A DNA stretch of 22,940 bases. Source: a virus. Of the stretch, positions 1 through 8,823 are shown in pieces (the first letter of the stretch is position 1; each line of letters opens with the position of its first letter). The stretch is taken from positions 1-22,940 of IMG/VR virus record IMGVR_UViG_3300025431_000016; one strand, 5' to 3'. The position numbers were made by a program, and so were the translations under genes. A model generated the notes under the pieces. That model searched no databases, was not told the DNA's origin, and saw only the letters and a list, made by a program, of their open reading frames with translations.

Positions 1-24
1 AGAGAGCCCAACTAAGGACCCTCT
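1..24 (-). terminator. Hairpin after the coat gene, candidate terminator
   Basis: Read on the minus strand just after the coat protein stop, AGAGGGTCC, a TTAGTT loop and GGGCTCTCT form a 9-bp stem including two G-T wobbles. The position, right after the last gene of the head operon, fits an intrinsic terminator. Any T-tract would lie outside the window, so termination itself is inferred. Confidence 0.5.
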
Positions 25-39
25 AAAGTTACTACCGAA

Positions 40-975
40 TTAGTCGATAGTAATAGTAGCTAACGCTAGTGACTCAGGACGTAATACTTTACGACCCCAT
101 ACCAATAGACCTCTTACGATGTCTCGGAATGAAGTAGTAGAACGTACTGTTTCAACAGTCGATAAAGACTGTGCACAAGACATTGCTGACATATGACCAG
201 CTAGTACCGTAGGCAGGCTTGAACCTGAGAACGAACCAGTACCTGTTACAGTAGGCATATTGTTAGACTTATACATCTTGAAGCCACGTAGTGAACCTGA
301 AGCAACTAGACCGTTACGTAGACCACCATCACCTTGGTTGTAGTCAACTGACATCAACTTAGATGAAGTTTGTGCTAACTCCTCATAGAACTGAGGTGCA
401 GCTACAACCCAACGATTCTCTTCTGGTACGTTGTTGTCGTCTAATTGACGAGCAAGACGTGCTAGAACATTCAACGGGTCTACTTCACCTGAAGCGTGAC
501 CAGTATCGATAGGTGCTGATGCAGTACCATACGTATTAGTTGTCGCGCCAGTTACAGCCGCTTGTAATACGTTAGAGTCGAAAGAGTCTTTCAACTTGTA
601 CGCTGCGTTATCAGACGCAATCTGTTGCCAGTTTACGTGTGAGAAGCGTGCTTCTAAGTCATCTACTTCGAACTGGAAGTACTTAGCTTGGTCTACTTGA
701 AGAACTAATTCTTCGTCAGTAAGGTTCGTGCTAGAGAGAGTTGCATCACGAGTGTAACTGTTTACACTGATTTGCGGCTCTTTGATGATGTTAACTGTAT
801 CACCGAACTGAGCGATTTCACCCATATAGTCAGTGTTACAGATTGCTTCAGCTACTGCTGATTTACGGAAAGCAACTTGTACTTTCTTTGAAAAAACTTC
901 TGGCAGCCAAGACGAGTTTGTTTGTCCCGAGACGGCTGGGTCGAAGTTCATTGATGCGCCTGTTTCGAAGCCCAT
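40..975 (-). CDS. Major capsid (coat) protein
   Basis: This 311-residue protein is the likely major coat protein. It follows the portal and scaffold genes in the same direction, which is the standard head-gene order. The sequence looks like the P22/HK97-fold coat proteins of podoviruses: a short N-terminal arm (NSSWLPEVFSKKVQVAFRKS, residues about 21-40), a beta-rich part with the FGDTVNIIKEP stretch near residue 57, and a segment around residues 165-200 containing LNVLARLARQLDDNNVPEENRW and VAAPQFYEEL, typical of such coat proteins. It ends with RSTTSFRDIVRGLLVWGRKV. The start at 975 is supported by an AGGAG ribosome site seven bases upstream. No signal peptide or membrane segment is visible. 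The family assignment rests on context and recognised style and was not checked by a search. Confidence 0.85.
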   Translation of the reverse strand: MGFETGASMNFDPAVSGQTNSSWLPEVFSKKVQVAFRKSAVAEAICNTDYMGEIAQFGDTVNIIKEPQISVNSYTRDATLSSTNLTDEELVLQVDQAKYFQFEVDDLEARFSHVNWQQIASDNAAYKLKDSFDSNVLQAAVTGATTNTYGTASAPIDTGHASGEVDPLNVLARLARQLDDNNVPEENRWVVAAPQFYEELAQTSSKLMSVDYNQGDGGLRNGLVASGSLRGFKMYKSNNMPTVTGTGSFSGSSLPTVLAGHMSAMSCAQSLSTVETVRSTTSFRDIVRGLLVWGRKVLRPESLALATITID

Positions 976-1042
976 AATATTTCTCCTGTTTAGATATCAA
1001 GCAACCTATTGCTAGGGTACTATCAATCATTACTTAATTAAA

Positions 1043-2008
1043 CTAACCTTCTCTGATTCTTCCAGTTTGGAAAGCAGCATCAATCTCAGACTGATAGTGC
1101 TCGTACTGGTCAACAGAAAGGTTAGCGATTTCTGAGGTTGTCCACATCTTCTCTTGAGGCGAGTGGTCTTCGACTTTCGTCTTGACTGATACTGCATCTG
1201 CAGCTGAGCCTCTCGTATCTTTATCTGGACTGGTTTTTTTCGACACAGCTTTAACTGTACTAGGTGTAACGCCAACGTCCTGTTTGTATAGGTCAATAGC
1301 TCTAGAAGCTAATGTAGCATCTCCGTTGTTTTCATAAATCCAAGACTGAATTGCTTCTGGCTGGACTCTTGCCCAATCGTGAAACTCTTCAGACTCTCTT
1401 ATGTTAACAAAGTCAGGATGCAGATTAAGAAGTTCTTGTTCTGCTGCCCTACGGTTCGCTACGTTCTCTTTTTCTGATAACTGTTTAACTTGTGTCTGTA
1501 AGTCAGACAGTTGCTCTTCAGCTCTCATATGTGCTACTGTTTCTACTACATCATAAACATCGGGATAGTCCTCTCTAAAAGTAGCCAGTTCTTCTGGGGT
1601 TTTAGGTGCGGTATAGGTAGGACGAGAAGATAACATTTCTGCTTTTAAAGATTGCTCTTTAGACTTCCAGTCTCCTAGTTTTCTATCGTAATGTTTCTTC
1701 AAATCATCGTAACGCTTTTTGAAGTCTACCTTCTTGAATTTCTCATTAGGCTCTTCTTTATAAGTGTCGCTTACTTGGGTTGCCTCTTTATCTTCAGTAT
1801 CTGTAGTGACCTTTTCTTCTTCTAAGATTGTTGTCTCACCATTAGATATAACTGCTTCATTGCGAGGGGCTAAGTAAGCTAAGGAATCATCAGCACTGGT
1901 AAGACCTCTCTTAGCGTCTTTGTTACTGTTGTCCCATTTCTTATTTGCGTTATAAGGGTTTGCTTGTGGTTGTTGGATTTCCTCCGTTCTTGCTGTTGCT
2001 GTTGTCAT
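1043..2008 (-). CDS. Capsid assembly scaffold protein
   Basis: This is a 321-residue, highly charged, Glu/Lys/Gln-rich protein directly upstream of the coat gene, where podoviruses encode the internal scaffold that guides coat polymerisation and leaves the procapsid. The N-terminal third is low complexity and acidic. The middle has predicted coiled coil (FKKRYDDLKKHYDRKLGDWK and AEEQLSDLQTQVKQLSEKEN). A conserved-looking block with ATFREDYPDVYDVVETVAHM, HPDFVNIRESEEFHDWA and RAIDLYKQ is typical of phage scaffolds. The reading frame stays open 20 codons further upstream, but GGAGG lies at the right distance before the ATG at 2008, giving the start MTTATARTEEI, so I use that. The basic C-terminus (FQTGRIREG) could be the coat-binding end, as in other scaffolds (inference). 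Confidence 0.75.
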   Translation of the reverse strand: MTTATARTEEIQQPQANPYNANKKWDNSNKDAKRGLTSADDSLAYLAPRNEAVISNGETTILEEEKVTTDTEDKEATQVSDTYKEEPNEKFKKVDFKKRYDDLKKHYDRKLGDWKSKEQSLKAEMLSSRPTYTAPKTPEELATFREDYPDVYDVVETVAHMRAEEQLSDLQTQVKQLSEKENVANRRAAEQELLNLHPDFVNIRESEEFHDWARVQPEAIQSWIYENNGDATLASRAIDLYKQDVGVTPSTVKAVSKKTSPDKDTRGSAADAVSVKTKVEDHSPQEKMWTTSEIANLSVDQYEHYQSEIDAAFQTGRIREG

Positions 2009-2172
2009 ATAGACCTCCATTAAGTGCCCAGTGTTTCTGGGGTGGCTTTCGGGGTTGTAATAATCCAAGGTGCTCTTACAAAGTAAGGGGTAGCCTTGGG
2101 GCTGTCGCTACAAAGTCAGTCTAGTCTCGTCAGTTTGACTGGGTGTTTGTAGTTAGTTTATAAAATTTGTTG

Positions 2173-3558
2173 TTATCTGTATTGGTTAGGGTACTCATCC
2201 TCAGGATAGATAGCCTCGTTACCTCTGTCTAACAATGCTTTATGTTCTGGAGACATATCATCTACCTCTGCATTGTATTCTGGTAAGCTATCTACGTACT
2301 CTTGTTCCTTAGCCTGTATAGCTTCTTCTTTCATACGTGCTCTATGCTCAGCAGGCTTTCCTTCATAATCCTCAGGTGTGATTGAACGGCTGGGTGTATT
2401 AGCAGCGTCTGCAATACCTTGTAAGAAAGAACCCAAGCCTTTCTCTTTGTTCTCTGTAGGCTGTACTTGTTCTTGCTGTACTGGTACACCGCCACCTTCA
2501 TAACCAGGGCGGCTGAAGAAACCTCCCTTAGCGAAGCCAGTATCATCCATCTGTTGGTACTCTTGCTTCATAGAAGATTCGTCGTAGTCCCCTTCAGCTT
2601 TGTCCATCATCTTACGTAGCTTGTCTACACCTAACTGCTTAACTGCTTTAGCTGTAAATACAAACTCACCATCTGATAATCTAGCAGGGATAGAATCACT
2701 AGTCTCTGTGCCTGGTCCTTCTACAGCACCTTCAGATGTAAATTCTGAACTCATAGTACTACTCACTTTATTCAGTATGTCTTCGAGTTCTGGGTAGTCA
2801 GACATTGCCTGTGCAAGGACCTCAGTATCTTCTGGTGATAAACCTATTTCTGATTCTTCTTCCATCATAGGCATCTCCATAGGTACGTCATCGTTAAAGT
2901 CTAACGGTACTTCAGGTGCTAACATAGAACCTTCTGCATCATAAACTGAACCACCTTCTGCATATCCTCTTGCATATCCGCTTTGTGTTGGACTATACAT
3001 ATATTCTTCCTCTACTTGTTGTGTGGGTATTTGCTCTTTTGTTACTCTGTTTGCAATACCTTTTTGAAATTCTGGGTAAGTTGATTCCATCTTCCATAAT
3101 CTAGAAGTTCCGTCTAACATACCACCTTGTGCAAATCCTATTCTTTTATACATTGGTATGTTTCCTAGTTTTTGTTTGTCTGCTGCTGCGTTAGCTGTGA
3201 ATGATGGATTATTAGCTTTAAGGATTAAACACGCACTGTGATCTCCTGCGTTACATTTATCACTTAAGCCTTGGAAGCGGTGTGCTTTTGATTTCTCTGC
3301 ACCTACGCCTCTTGTAATATGTGTGTACTTACCTGAAAGCTTCTGTCCCATTATGGAGTCTTTATCTTTACTCCAAGCAGTCTTGGTAGCTAACTTGGCA
3401 AAGGCGGAGTCTTCATCAGAAGCACCATAAGGTACATAACCTCTAGCGTATTCTGTCCACGTCTTAGTTACTTTACCATCTGTAGTTTCTTGCATCTCTC
3501 TTTCAAACTCTGTAAGATACTTATCTGGAATTTCACCTTCGGTTGCGCGCTTAGCCAT
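2173..3558 (-). CDS. Head-region structural protein of unknown function (Gly-patch type)
   Basis: This 461-residue protein lies between portal and scaffold genes. Its sequence is low in hydrophobic core and rich in Glu, Met, Gly and Ser. It carries repeated short glycine patches (FAQGGMLDG near residue 143, YARGYAEGGSVYDAEG near 196, FAKGGFFSRPGYEGGG near 344) separated by acidic linkers. A block SIPARLSDGEFVFTAKAVKQ at about 290-309 is a recurring motif in virion-associated proteins of marine podoviruses and of phages with similar portal genes. The N-terminal 120 residues form a separate, more globular part with three Cys (SDKCNAGDHSACLILK). A virion role, perhaps an internal or connector protein, is inferred from position only. 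It starts 15 bases after the portal stop and so is co-transcribed with it. Confidence 0.55.
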   Translation of the reverse strand: MAKRATEGEIPDKYLTEFEREMQETTDGKVTKTWTEYARGYVPYGASDEDSAFAKLATKTAWSKDKDSIMGQKLSGKYTHITRGVGAEKSKAHRFQGLSDKCNAGDHSACLILKANNPSFTANAAADKQKLGNIPMYKRIGFAQGGMLDGTSRLWKMESTYPEFQKGIANRVTKEQIPTQQVEEEYMYSPTQSGYARGYAEGGSVYDAEGSMLAPEVPLDFNDDVPMEMPMMEEESEIGLSPEDTEVLAQAMSDYPELEDILNKVSSTMSSEFTSEGAVEGPGTETSDSIPARLSDGEFVFTAKAVKQLGVDKLRKMMDKAEGDYDESSMKQEYQQMDDTGFAKGGFFSRPGYEGGGVPVQQEQVQPTENKEKGLGSFLQGIADAANTPSRSITPEDYEGKPAEHRARMKEEAIQAKEQEYVDSLPEYNAEVDDMSPEHKALLDRGNEAIYPEDEYPNQYR

Positions 3559-3573
3559 TACTTAAGTACGTTA

Positions 3574-5826
3574 TTACGTAGTAGCAGCATCTGCTTGACT
3601 AAACTCACTTTCCCCTGGCATCGGTACATTTCCTGTTCCGATTGTGCCATCGCCATTGCCTGTAACACCTTCACCTGCTCCACCTCCAGGTATTCCTCCA
3701 CCTTCACCCATAGGGGATTGTTGAGCATTTGCTCCAGGTGGTGATTGCTGATTTTGAAGTCCGATAATTTCTGCATAGATTGCTGCCTCTTCAGGTGAGT
3801 TGATTATTTCTTCAGGGTCGAAGTCAAGACTGTAAGCCAACTCTTGAATGATTTTAGATACTTTAACAAACGGAGCAACAGCTGGATTCTGAACTGACTG
3901 AAGGAAAGTAGTAAGTCTCTGAGACCTAACTTCCTTTTGCATAAGAGAACTAGTTCCCGTAGCTTTAATTTCCAAATCACCAACAACATTTAACTCTCCT
4001 TCGTAGAACTGCATATTCCATTGATAGAAAGATACAGCTAATGGTTTCAATAAGAAGTCGTCAAGGTTCTTAACAACTGTTTTAATGTTCAGTGAAGCCG
4101 CACCCATCAACATAGACATACCAGATGCTGTTCTTGTCATACCTTGAACACCAGTATTACCGTGTGAATATGATGGGATTCCAGTGGACTCGTCAGCAAT
4201 CTGTCTGAATCTATCAAACATTTGCATATTCTCTGGTGCAGTATTTGGAAACTTCAATCCATAAATTGACTGACCAGGCATACCTGCTTGTCTCTTGAAT
4301 ATCTTACCTGGGTAGATATCCATTGACTGTCCCGCTACTAAAGCAGCTTCGTCTACATCGAATACTAACGAACCAGCAAGTGCTAAGTTATCAATAGCCA
4401 TTCTTGCGTGTCCGTTCATAATCTGTTGAGAGTCTTCCATATTCTCTGGAACACCTACACCCCAGAAAGAGTATGGGTTCTTCTCGTACGGTACCGCATT
4501 ATAAGGTAATCTACTTGGCTTGAAAGGGTTACCTACTAAACGGATAATCTTTCCCTGACATACCCAAGCGTTTACTTGAATCTCTTCTAAGTCATCAACA
4601 GAGTCATCAATCTCAAGACCCGCATCTCTAGCGTACTCAGCATCCATAACGCCCCAGTACTCTAACACTTCAAATCTTTCTGTGTCTGTAAAGCTAGATG
4701 AATTGTTATCTAACTTAATCTCATCTTCAAACGAACGCTTCTGATAGTTGTAGCCTTGTTTGATACATTCTGATATCTTCTGCTTATCAAAGTAAGGACG
4801 TTTCATTAACGCTCTTAGTTGTGACTTATTATACTTATGTCTATGTACAGCCCACTCAGCTTCATCCATAGATGTTGAGTTAGGGTCAGGATAGAAATCC
4901 CAAGCACTAACAAACTCAAGCCTAGGTACTCTTACATCTTCAGGTGTATATTCTCTACCACCTTGTTCTGATGTAGTCCATTTATGAACTGTCTTGTTGA
5001 AGTTGAAAGGACCTTTGATAATACCTGTACCTAACAGTACAGATTCAAAGATAGCGTTACGTATTTCTGTTGCACCATTAGACTCTTCAATCTGGTCGTG
5101 AATTAACTTCTCCATTCTACGGGCAGCTATCTGTGCAGGTTTAATCTGTGGATTCTCAGGTGCGCGAGATGGACCTTCTGTAACAACTGTCTCACCTTCT
5201 TTGTTCTGATACTCTTCTTCTAGAGAACCTAAGAACTTGTCTGTATCTGATTGAACTGCACCAGGTGCTAACGTATTACCGTCACCCGCAAAGCCAACGT
5301 CATAAGGATTAAAATTACCTACGTTGTCTTCAGTTACACCTTCTTCAGCAGATGCGTAGTCTAAGTTACCTTCAAGGTCAGGAGCTGCATCTAAAGGACC
5401 GCCAGTCTTTTCTTGTAGTGGATTTAGATGTGCGTACTCTGCAATACCATCAGGTACTATAGTCTCTTGAATCTGGATAGGTAAATTAGAGCCTGAGAAT
5501 ACTACGTCTATTAATTGACCGTAAGCAGCTAGTACTTTAGTCTTGGTAACCTTAATGAATACCTTAGACTTCTCGTTCTCTTTGAACTTGATATTCTTAT
5601 TATAGACACCACGGTAGTTGTGGTAAGCTTCTAACCAGCGCTTCTCATCGTCACGCCTTCCACGCTCTGCTGATTCAAATCTTTCTTCGACTAACCTCGC
5701 TAGGTTAGATATAAATACTGCGTTTAAACCATCTTCTGAAGGAGTCTCTGGTTGTACGAGCTCATCCGCAGATACAAATGGCGTTTGAGATTCATTAATG
5801 TTTAAAGGTATTTCTTTCTTAGCCAT
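3574..5826 (-). CDS. Portal (head-tail connector) protein
   Basis: At 750 residues this is the size of large podoviral portals, the dodecameric ring at one capsid vertex through which DNA is packaged and ejected. It sits after the terminase genes and before scaffold and coat. Visible landmarks include an N-terminal segment with RFESAERGRRDDEKRWLEAY, a central stretch EFVSAWDFYPDPNSTSMDEA near residue 305, and PYNAVPYEKNPYSFWGVGVP near 445, typical of connector cores. These are followed by the MNGHARMAIDNLALAGSLVF helix. The last 60 residues are a Gly/Pro/Gln-rich, probably disordered tail (SPMGEGGGIPGGGAGEG). No strong Shine-Dalgarno precedes the ATG at 5826. The predicted 5' UTR from the promoter at 5860-5888 is under 40 bases. 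Confidence 0.85.
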   Translation of the reverse strand: MAKKEIPLNINESQTPFVSADELVQPETPSEDGLNAVFISNLARLVEERFESAERGRRDDEKRWLEAYHNYRGVYNKNIKFKENEKSKVFIKVTKTKVLAAYGQLIDVVFSGSNLPIQIQETIVPDGIAEYAHLNPLQEKTGGPLDAAPDLEGNLDYASAEEGVTEDNVGNFNPYDVGFAGDGNTLAPGAVQSDTDKFLGSLEEEYQNKEGETVVTEGPSRAPENPQIKPAQIAARRMEKLIHDQIEESNGATEIRNAIFESVLLGTGIIKGPFNFNKTVHKWTTSEQGGREYTPEDVRVPRLEFVSAWDFYPDPNSTSMDEAEWAVHRHKYNKSQLRALMKRPYFDKQKISECIKQGYNYQKRSFEDEIKLDNNSSSFTDTERFEVLEYWGVMDAEYARDAGLEIDDSVDDLEEIQVNAWVCQGKIIRLVGNPFKPSRLPYNAVPYEKNPYSFWGVGVPENMEDSQQIMNGHARMAIDNLALAGSLVFDVDEAALVAGQSMDIYPGKIFKRQAGMPGQSIYGLKFPNTAPENMQMFDRFRQIADESTGIPSYSHGNTGVQGMTRTASGMSMLMGAASLNIKTVVKNLDDFLLKPLAVSFYQWNMQFYEGELNVVGDLEIKATGTSSLMQKEVRSQRLTTFLQSVQNPAVAPFVKVSKIIQELAYSLDFDPEEIINSPEEAAIYAEIIGLQNQQSPPGANAQQSPMGEGGGIPGGGAGEGVTGNGDGTIGTGNVPMPGESEFSQADAATT

Positions 5827-5859
5827 TTATAATAAGAGATAGTTAAACTTGTATATACT

Positions 5860-5888
5860 ATTATACACCTGTTTACGGGTTTTGTCAA
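5860..5888 (-). promoter_or_regulatory. Consensus sigma70 promoter for portal-scaffold-coat genes
   Basis: On the minus strand a perfect TTGACA (5883-5888) and perfect TATAAT (5860-5865) are 17 bases apart, with TG one base before the -10. It fires toward the portal ATG at 5826. The promoter and 25 bases upstream form a 54-bp cassette (5860-5913) that recurs at 8926-8979 with 46 of 54 identical bases. The block of 21 bases furthest upstream is identical in both copies. Confidence 0.85.
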
Positions 5889-5918
5889 CCCCTAAAGTGT
5901 AAATAGTTTGAAATTAGT

Positions 5919-6440
5919 TTAGATGGGTATGAGGACTAACAGTAAAAGCCTATCAGATGGGGATTTGTTATATACTTCGTGGAGTGTTCTATAATCAAAG
6001 ATAACGAACTCTCCCTCTTTAAAGTCTCTACGTTCTCCATCGGCAATGATATAAGATGTATCTTCTACCTGTAATCCTAACATACACGTAACAAAACTAT
6101 TGTCGTGAGTATGTGGTTTAATATGTCCACCTACTTTAAGGAGAGAGAATGCATAAGCCTCTACGTTAGCTATACTCTCACATAGTTTAATAGTCTGTGT
6201 AGCTATACCTTTATTCTTAGTCGCATACTGACCTGTAGTGTCACTAACTATAACGTCTTCATCTTCAGGCTTAAGGGGAGACCAGTACCAGTCATTACTT
6301 CTACCGTCTGTTATCTTAGGCATCGTATCTATGATTGAAAGACCTTCATCTCTTATAACTTTCCAGTTATCCTTTAGAGGCTGTAGGTGTTCCGCGAAAT
6401 CCACGTACTCATAGAAAGGTTTAGTAACCAAAGATTTCAT
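5919..6440 (-). CDS. Aspartyl/asparaginyl beta-hydroxylase-like Fe(II)/2-oxoglutarate oxygenase
   Basis: This 173-residue protein resembles the AspH domain family (cupin-fold dioxygenases using iron and 2-oxoglutarate). The signature is GGHIKPHTHDNSFVTCMLGLQ at 104-124, where H110 would be the first metal ligand. It is followed by FKEGEFVIFDYRTLHEVYN at 140-158, where H154 would be the second, and R164 would bind 2-oxoglutarate. This matches the family pattern of a His in a G-x-x-P-H context, an FDxxxxHEVxN motif and a downstream Arg. The gene overlaps the 3' end of the terminase gene by 20 bases and precedes the portal promoter, so it is an extra gene set inside the packaging/head operon. 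The substrate is unknown: a virion protein, a host protein or a free amino acid are all possible. Confidence 0.7.
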   Translation of the reverse strand: MKSLVTKPFYEYVDFAEHLQPLKDNWKVIRDEGLSIIDTMPKITDGRSNDWYWSPLKPEDEDVIVSDTTGQYATKNKGIATQTIKLCESIANVEAYAFSLLKVGGHIKPHTHDNSFVTCMLGLQVEDTSYIIADGERRDFKEGEFVIFDYRTLHEVYNKSPSDRLLLLVLIPI

Positions 6441-8091
6441 CCGCTACTGCCTGTGTATCAAGGTTTCTCTTGAACTCAAACATCTCGTTAAACGTTGTGG
6501 AGCGCGGTCTAGACATAATCAAGTAACGTAGAGCATCGTATGCGTGGTCTGCAGCTTTAGTGTCTACGTCCTCAGGTCTTGTCTTATCAACAGGGATTGT
6601 TTGTAGTTCTCGTATAAGAGATGGACAGTTGCTGAAGATTTGCATCTTAGGTCTGCCATCTACCTTATTCTGTTTAAGTCTTTCGTGTATCTGTACTTTA
6701 CCAGCTAGTCTATTCTTATCTGCTGGTCTTAGTTTATGTCCTGCTCTAACAAGTATCTCACCAATGGTAGGTCCTGTATAGCCAGTTCTGTTCCAAGCCG
6801 CTGTGTCTAACACGCCAGGAATAGAGTACGCGTCACCTTCTTCGTACGCTGTCATTCTTTCCGCTAGGTCTTCACCAGTTAATCCTTTTTGATATAACTC
6901 TCTATAGATAATTAATGTATCATCACTAGGGTCTACTGCTGCCCATACAACTGCTGACTCTGCTGCATAACCGTAGTCAACACCTTTAAGTCTAGACCAG
7001 TTAGGTGGTATATCAAATGGAGGTATAACGTGTATAGATGTATCAAACTCTACAAAGGCTGCACCTTCGTTTACATCCCAGTTACCCTCTAGTAATTGCT
7101 TACGTTGTACAGGAGGTAGAGATGCTAACATCTTCTTATAGTCTGTACCTGATAGATAAGGGTTGTCATCTAACAAAGCAGGAATAAACTTCCTGCTTAC
7201 GTCATCCTTACCAATGAATGATTCGTTAGCAGGTGAAGGTTCAATGTATCTTTTCTTTACCCAATGAGCACCAGCACCACCAGGGTTAGCTGTGCATCTC
7301 ATATACGTTTGTATCTCTGGGTCTGTAGTTCTAAGTCTAGAAGCTAAGTAGTTCCAAGCAAACTCTGTAGGTAGATGTGTTATCTCATCAAACCCTATCC
7401 AACTATATGCTTGTCCTTGATATCTATATACGTCTGCATCTTTCTCAAGAAACGAGAACTGTACAGAAGCTCCCGATGGAAACTTCCAAGTCCTATCTAC
7501 TTCTTTGAACTTAGCTCCTTTGAATGCTTTAGGATATAGTTCTCTTGACTTATCAATTAGCTCTCGTAGTTCAGGCATAGAACGTCTAAGTATAAGAGCT
7601 CTGTGTTGTGGTCTGTGTGCGTAACGTAAAGGGTCTACTAACATAGCGTATGACTTACCACCACCTGCTGCACCACCGTACAGTACATCTTTCTCTGGTG
7701 CTGCTAAGAACTCTGTCTGTGGACCAGGGTTAGGTTTAAATGCTACTGTTGCGTTCTCTTGTCCTATTGACGTAGCAATATCTTCGTCACTAACAACACT
7801 AGATATTGCGTTACCATCTTCAGCGTTTCTTATCTTAACAGAAGCAGCACTCTTCTTACGACCTGCTCTAGCTCTACTCTCTTTTAATTTTTTGTCAGCT
7901 CCCTTTGCTCTAGAGAACTTACGAGGGGCTCCTTTCTTAAAGCCTCTCTTCTTACGAGGAGTACCATCTAACTTACACAGTACCATATTATCTTTAACAT
8001 CTAAAACATCTATGTCTAACTCAGGAAATAATTCCTTACAGTCCTGTATAGTAATCTTAGGGATGTCTTTAGTTGTTATTCCTTTAGCCAT
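6421..8091 (-). CDS. terL: Terminase large subunit (DNA-packaging ATPase and nuclease)
   Basis: This 556-residue protein is the packaging motor that docks on the portal. The ATPase domain has Walker A GGAAGGGKS at 139-147, a Walker B-type WIGFDE at 231-236 with E236 as the likely catalytic base, and a TANPGG coupling motif at 267-272. The RNase H-like nuclease domain starts with KGVDYGYAAES near 369 (D372) and ends with the acidic DTKAADHAYDALRYL at 510-524 (D515 and D519). The first 100 residues are an unusually basic extension (RKKRGFKKGAPRKFSRAKG and KESRARAGRKK) before the motor core, perhaps for DNA or small-subunit binding (inference). The start overlaps the upstream small gene by 8 bases, indicating translational coupling. 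Confidence 0.93.
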   Translation of the reverse strand: MAKGITTKDIPKITIQDCKELFPELDIDVLDVKDNMVLCKLDGTPRKKRGFKKGAPRKFSRAKGADKKLKESRARAGRKKSAASVKIRNAEDGNAISSVVSDEDIATSIGQENATVAFKPNPGPQTEFLAAPEKDVLYGGAAGGGKSYAMLVDPLRYAHRPQHRALILRRSMPELRELIDKSRELYPKAFKGAKFKEVDRTWKFPSGASVQFSFLEKDADVYRYQGQAYSWIGFDEITHLPTEFAWNYLASRLRTTDPEIQTYMRCTANPGGAGAHWVKKRYIEPSPANESFIGKDDVSRKFIPALLDDNPYLSGTDYKKMLASLPPVQRKQLLEGNWDVNEGAAFVEFDTSIHVIPPFDIPPNWSRLKGVDYGYAAESAVVWAAVDPSDDTLIIYRELYQKGLTGEDLAERMTAYEEGDAYSIPGVLDTAAWNRTGYTGPTIGEILVRAGHKLRPADKNRLAGKVQIHERLKQNKVDGRPKMQIFSNCPSLIRELQTIPVDKTRPEDVDTKAADHAYDALRYLIMSRPRSTTFNEMFEFKRNLDTQAVADEIFGY

Positions 8092-8341
8092 CTTTAGCCA
8101 CCATCTTATGTAAACCTTGTGCAGATACCTTTCTACCTGTAGTAGCTTCTAACCAACCAGCAGCATCTCTATATGAGAACGCGCCTTGTCTAACGTAAGA
8201 CTTAGCTTCTTCTAAAGCTTCTAGTTGTTGAGTTATAGGTGTAACGTATCCAGGAGCTTCATCTACTGTTTTATATCCAAACGGTACGGTAGAGCCTTTA
8301 AGCTTTACTCTTAGTTCACCAGTGTTAGTTAATAGACTCAT
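8084..8341 (-). CDS. Small protein with HTH-like C-terminus, between TerS and TerL
   Basis: This 85-residue protein is of unknown function. The C-terminal half, with AKSYVRQGAFSYRDAAGWLE followed by TGRKVSAQGLHKMV, has the spacing of a helix-turn-helix like those of resolvase and small terminase N-termini. The N-terminal half includes a YKTVDEAPGYVTP segment. It starts 2 bases after the TerS stop and overlaps the TerL start by 8 bases, so all three are translated together. That context favours a role in DNA packaging, perhaps DNA recognition, but this is inference. Confidence 0.6.
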   Translation of the reverse strand: MSLLTNTGELRVKLKGSTVPFGYKTVDEAPGYVTPITQQLEALEEAKSYVRQGAFSYRDAAGWLEATTGRKVSAQGLHKMVAKDG

Positions 8342-8342
8342 A

Positions 8343-8774
8343 TTATTCTACTATCTCAGCAGTCTCTGCATCTATAGTCATCTCTTCTTTAGCAGGTATA
8401 ATAAAGATACCACCAGATACGTTATGTTCTACGTTCATCTTTTGTTCTTTAACAACACCCACTCTGTCTAACAAAGTCTGAGCAGCTTGTAACTTCTGAT
8501 TAACCTGTGGTATAGGCATATCACTGGTCATAATGTCTACTATTTTGTTAGCTGCTCTAGGAGCGTTCTTAGCTAACGTATGTGTAGCTATCTCTATTAG
8601 TTCACTAGATAAAGATTGTAGTAAGAAAGTAGAGGGAGCTGATGAATCATAACCAGCTACTGTCATAGCTTGTCTAACATCTCCAGTCTTAGAATCATAC
8701 ATAGCATCTAAGAAAGATTGTTGCTTCTCTGTGTACTTTCTTTTCTTTTCTAACATAGTCTGTGGTATGGACAT
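8343..8774 (-). CDS. terS: Probable terminase small subunit
   Basis: This 143-residue protein is the first gene of the leftward operon, where the DNA-recognition subunit of terminase is expected. The N-terminus has KRKYTEKQQSFLDAMYDSKT followed by RQAMTVAGYDSSAPSTFLLQ, a helix-turn-helix arrangement used by TerS proteins to bind packaging sites. The middle has a helical oligomerisation-like stretch (AARAANKIVDIM-type, here NAPRAANKIVDIMTSD, then NQKLQAAQTLLDRVGVVKEQ), the usual TerS ending. An AGGA ribosome site lies seven bases before the ATG at 8774. The assignment is by context and sequence style. Confidence 0.7.
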   Translation of the reverse strand: MSIPQTMLEKKRKYTEKQQSFLDAMYDSKTGDVRQAMTVAGYDSSAPSTFLLQSLSSELIEIATHTLAKNAPRAANKIVDIMTSDMPIPQVNQKLQAAQTLLDRVGVVKEQKMNVEHNVSGGIFIIPAKEEMTIDAETAEIVE

Positions 8775-8803
8775 AGTAGTTCCTAGTTGTCTAACAAAAC
8801 AAA

Positions 8804-8823
8804 CAACAGCTTAAAGACTGTTG
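8804..8823 (-). terminator. Possible attenuator hairpin in the terminase leader
   Basis: In the roughly 145-base leader between the promoter at 8926-8954 and the TerS ATG, the minus strand reads CAACAG, an 8-base loop and CTGTTG, then a T-rich TTTGTTTTGTT run. The stem is only 6 bp, so attenuation is a weak suggestion. A 14-bp perfect palindrome TATAGATATCTATA sits just upstream at 8825-8838. Confidence 0.3.

Noticed and set aside
1030-1296. Alternate-frame minus-strand frame within the scaffold gene
   Set aside because: Fully inside the scaffold gene in another frame, rich in Lys/Arg/Ser from out-of-frame codons.
2069-2172. Hairpin or terminator between scaffold and the structural gene
   Set aside because: Only 5-bp imperfect stems and no T-tract; genes here appear co-transcribed.
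3490-3744. Plus-strand open frame spanning the portal C-terminus and next gene
   Set aside because: Antisense shadow of two well-supported minus-strand genes; low-complexity translation with no ribosome site.
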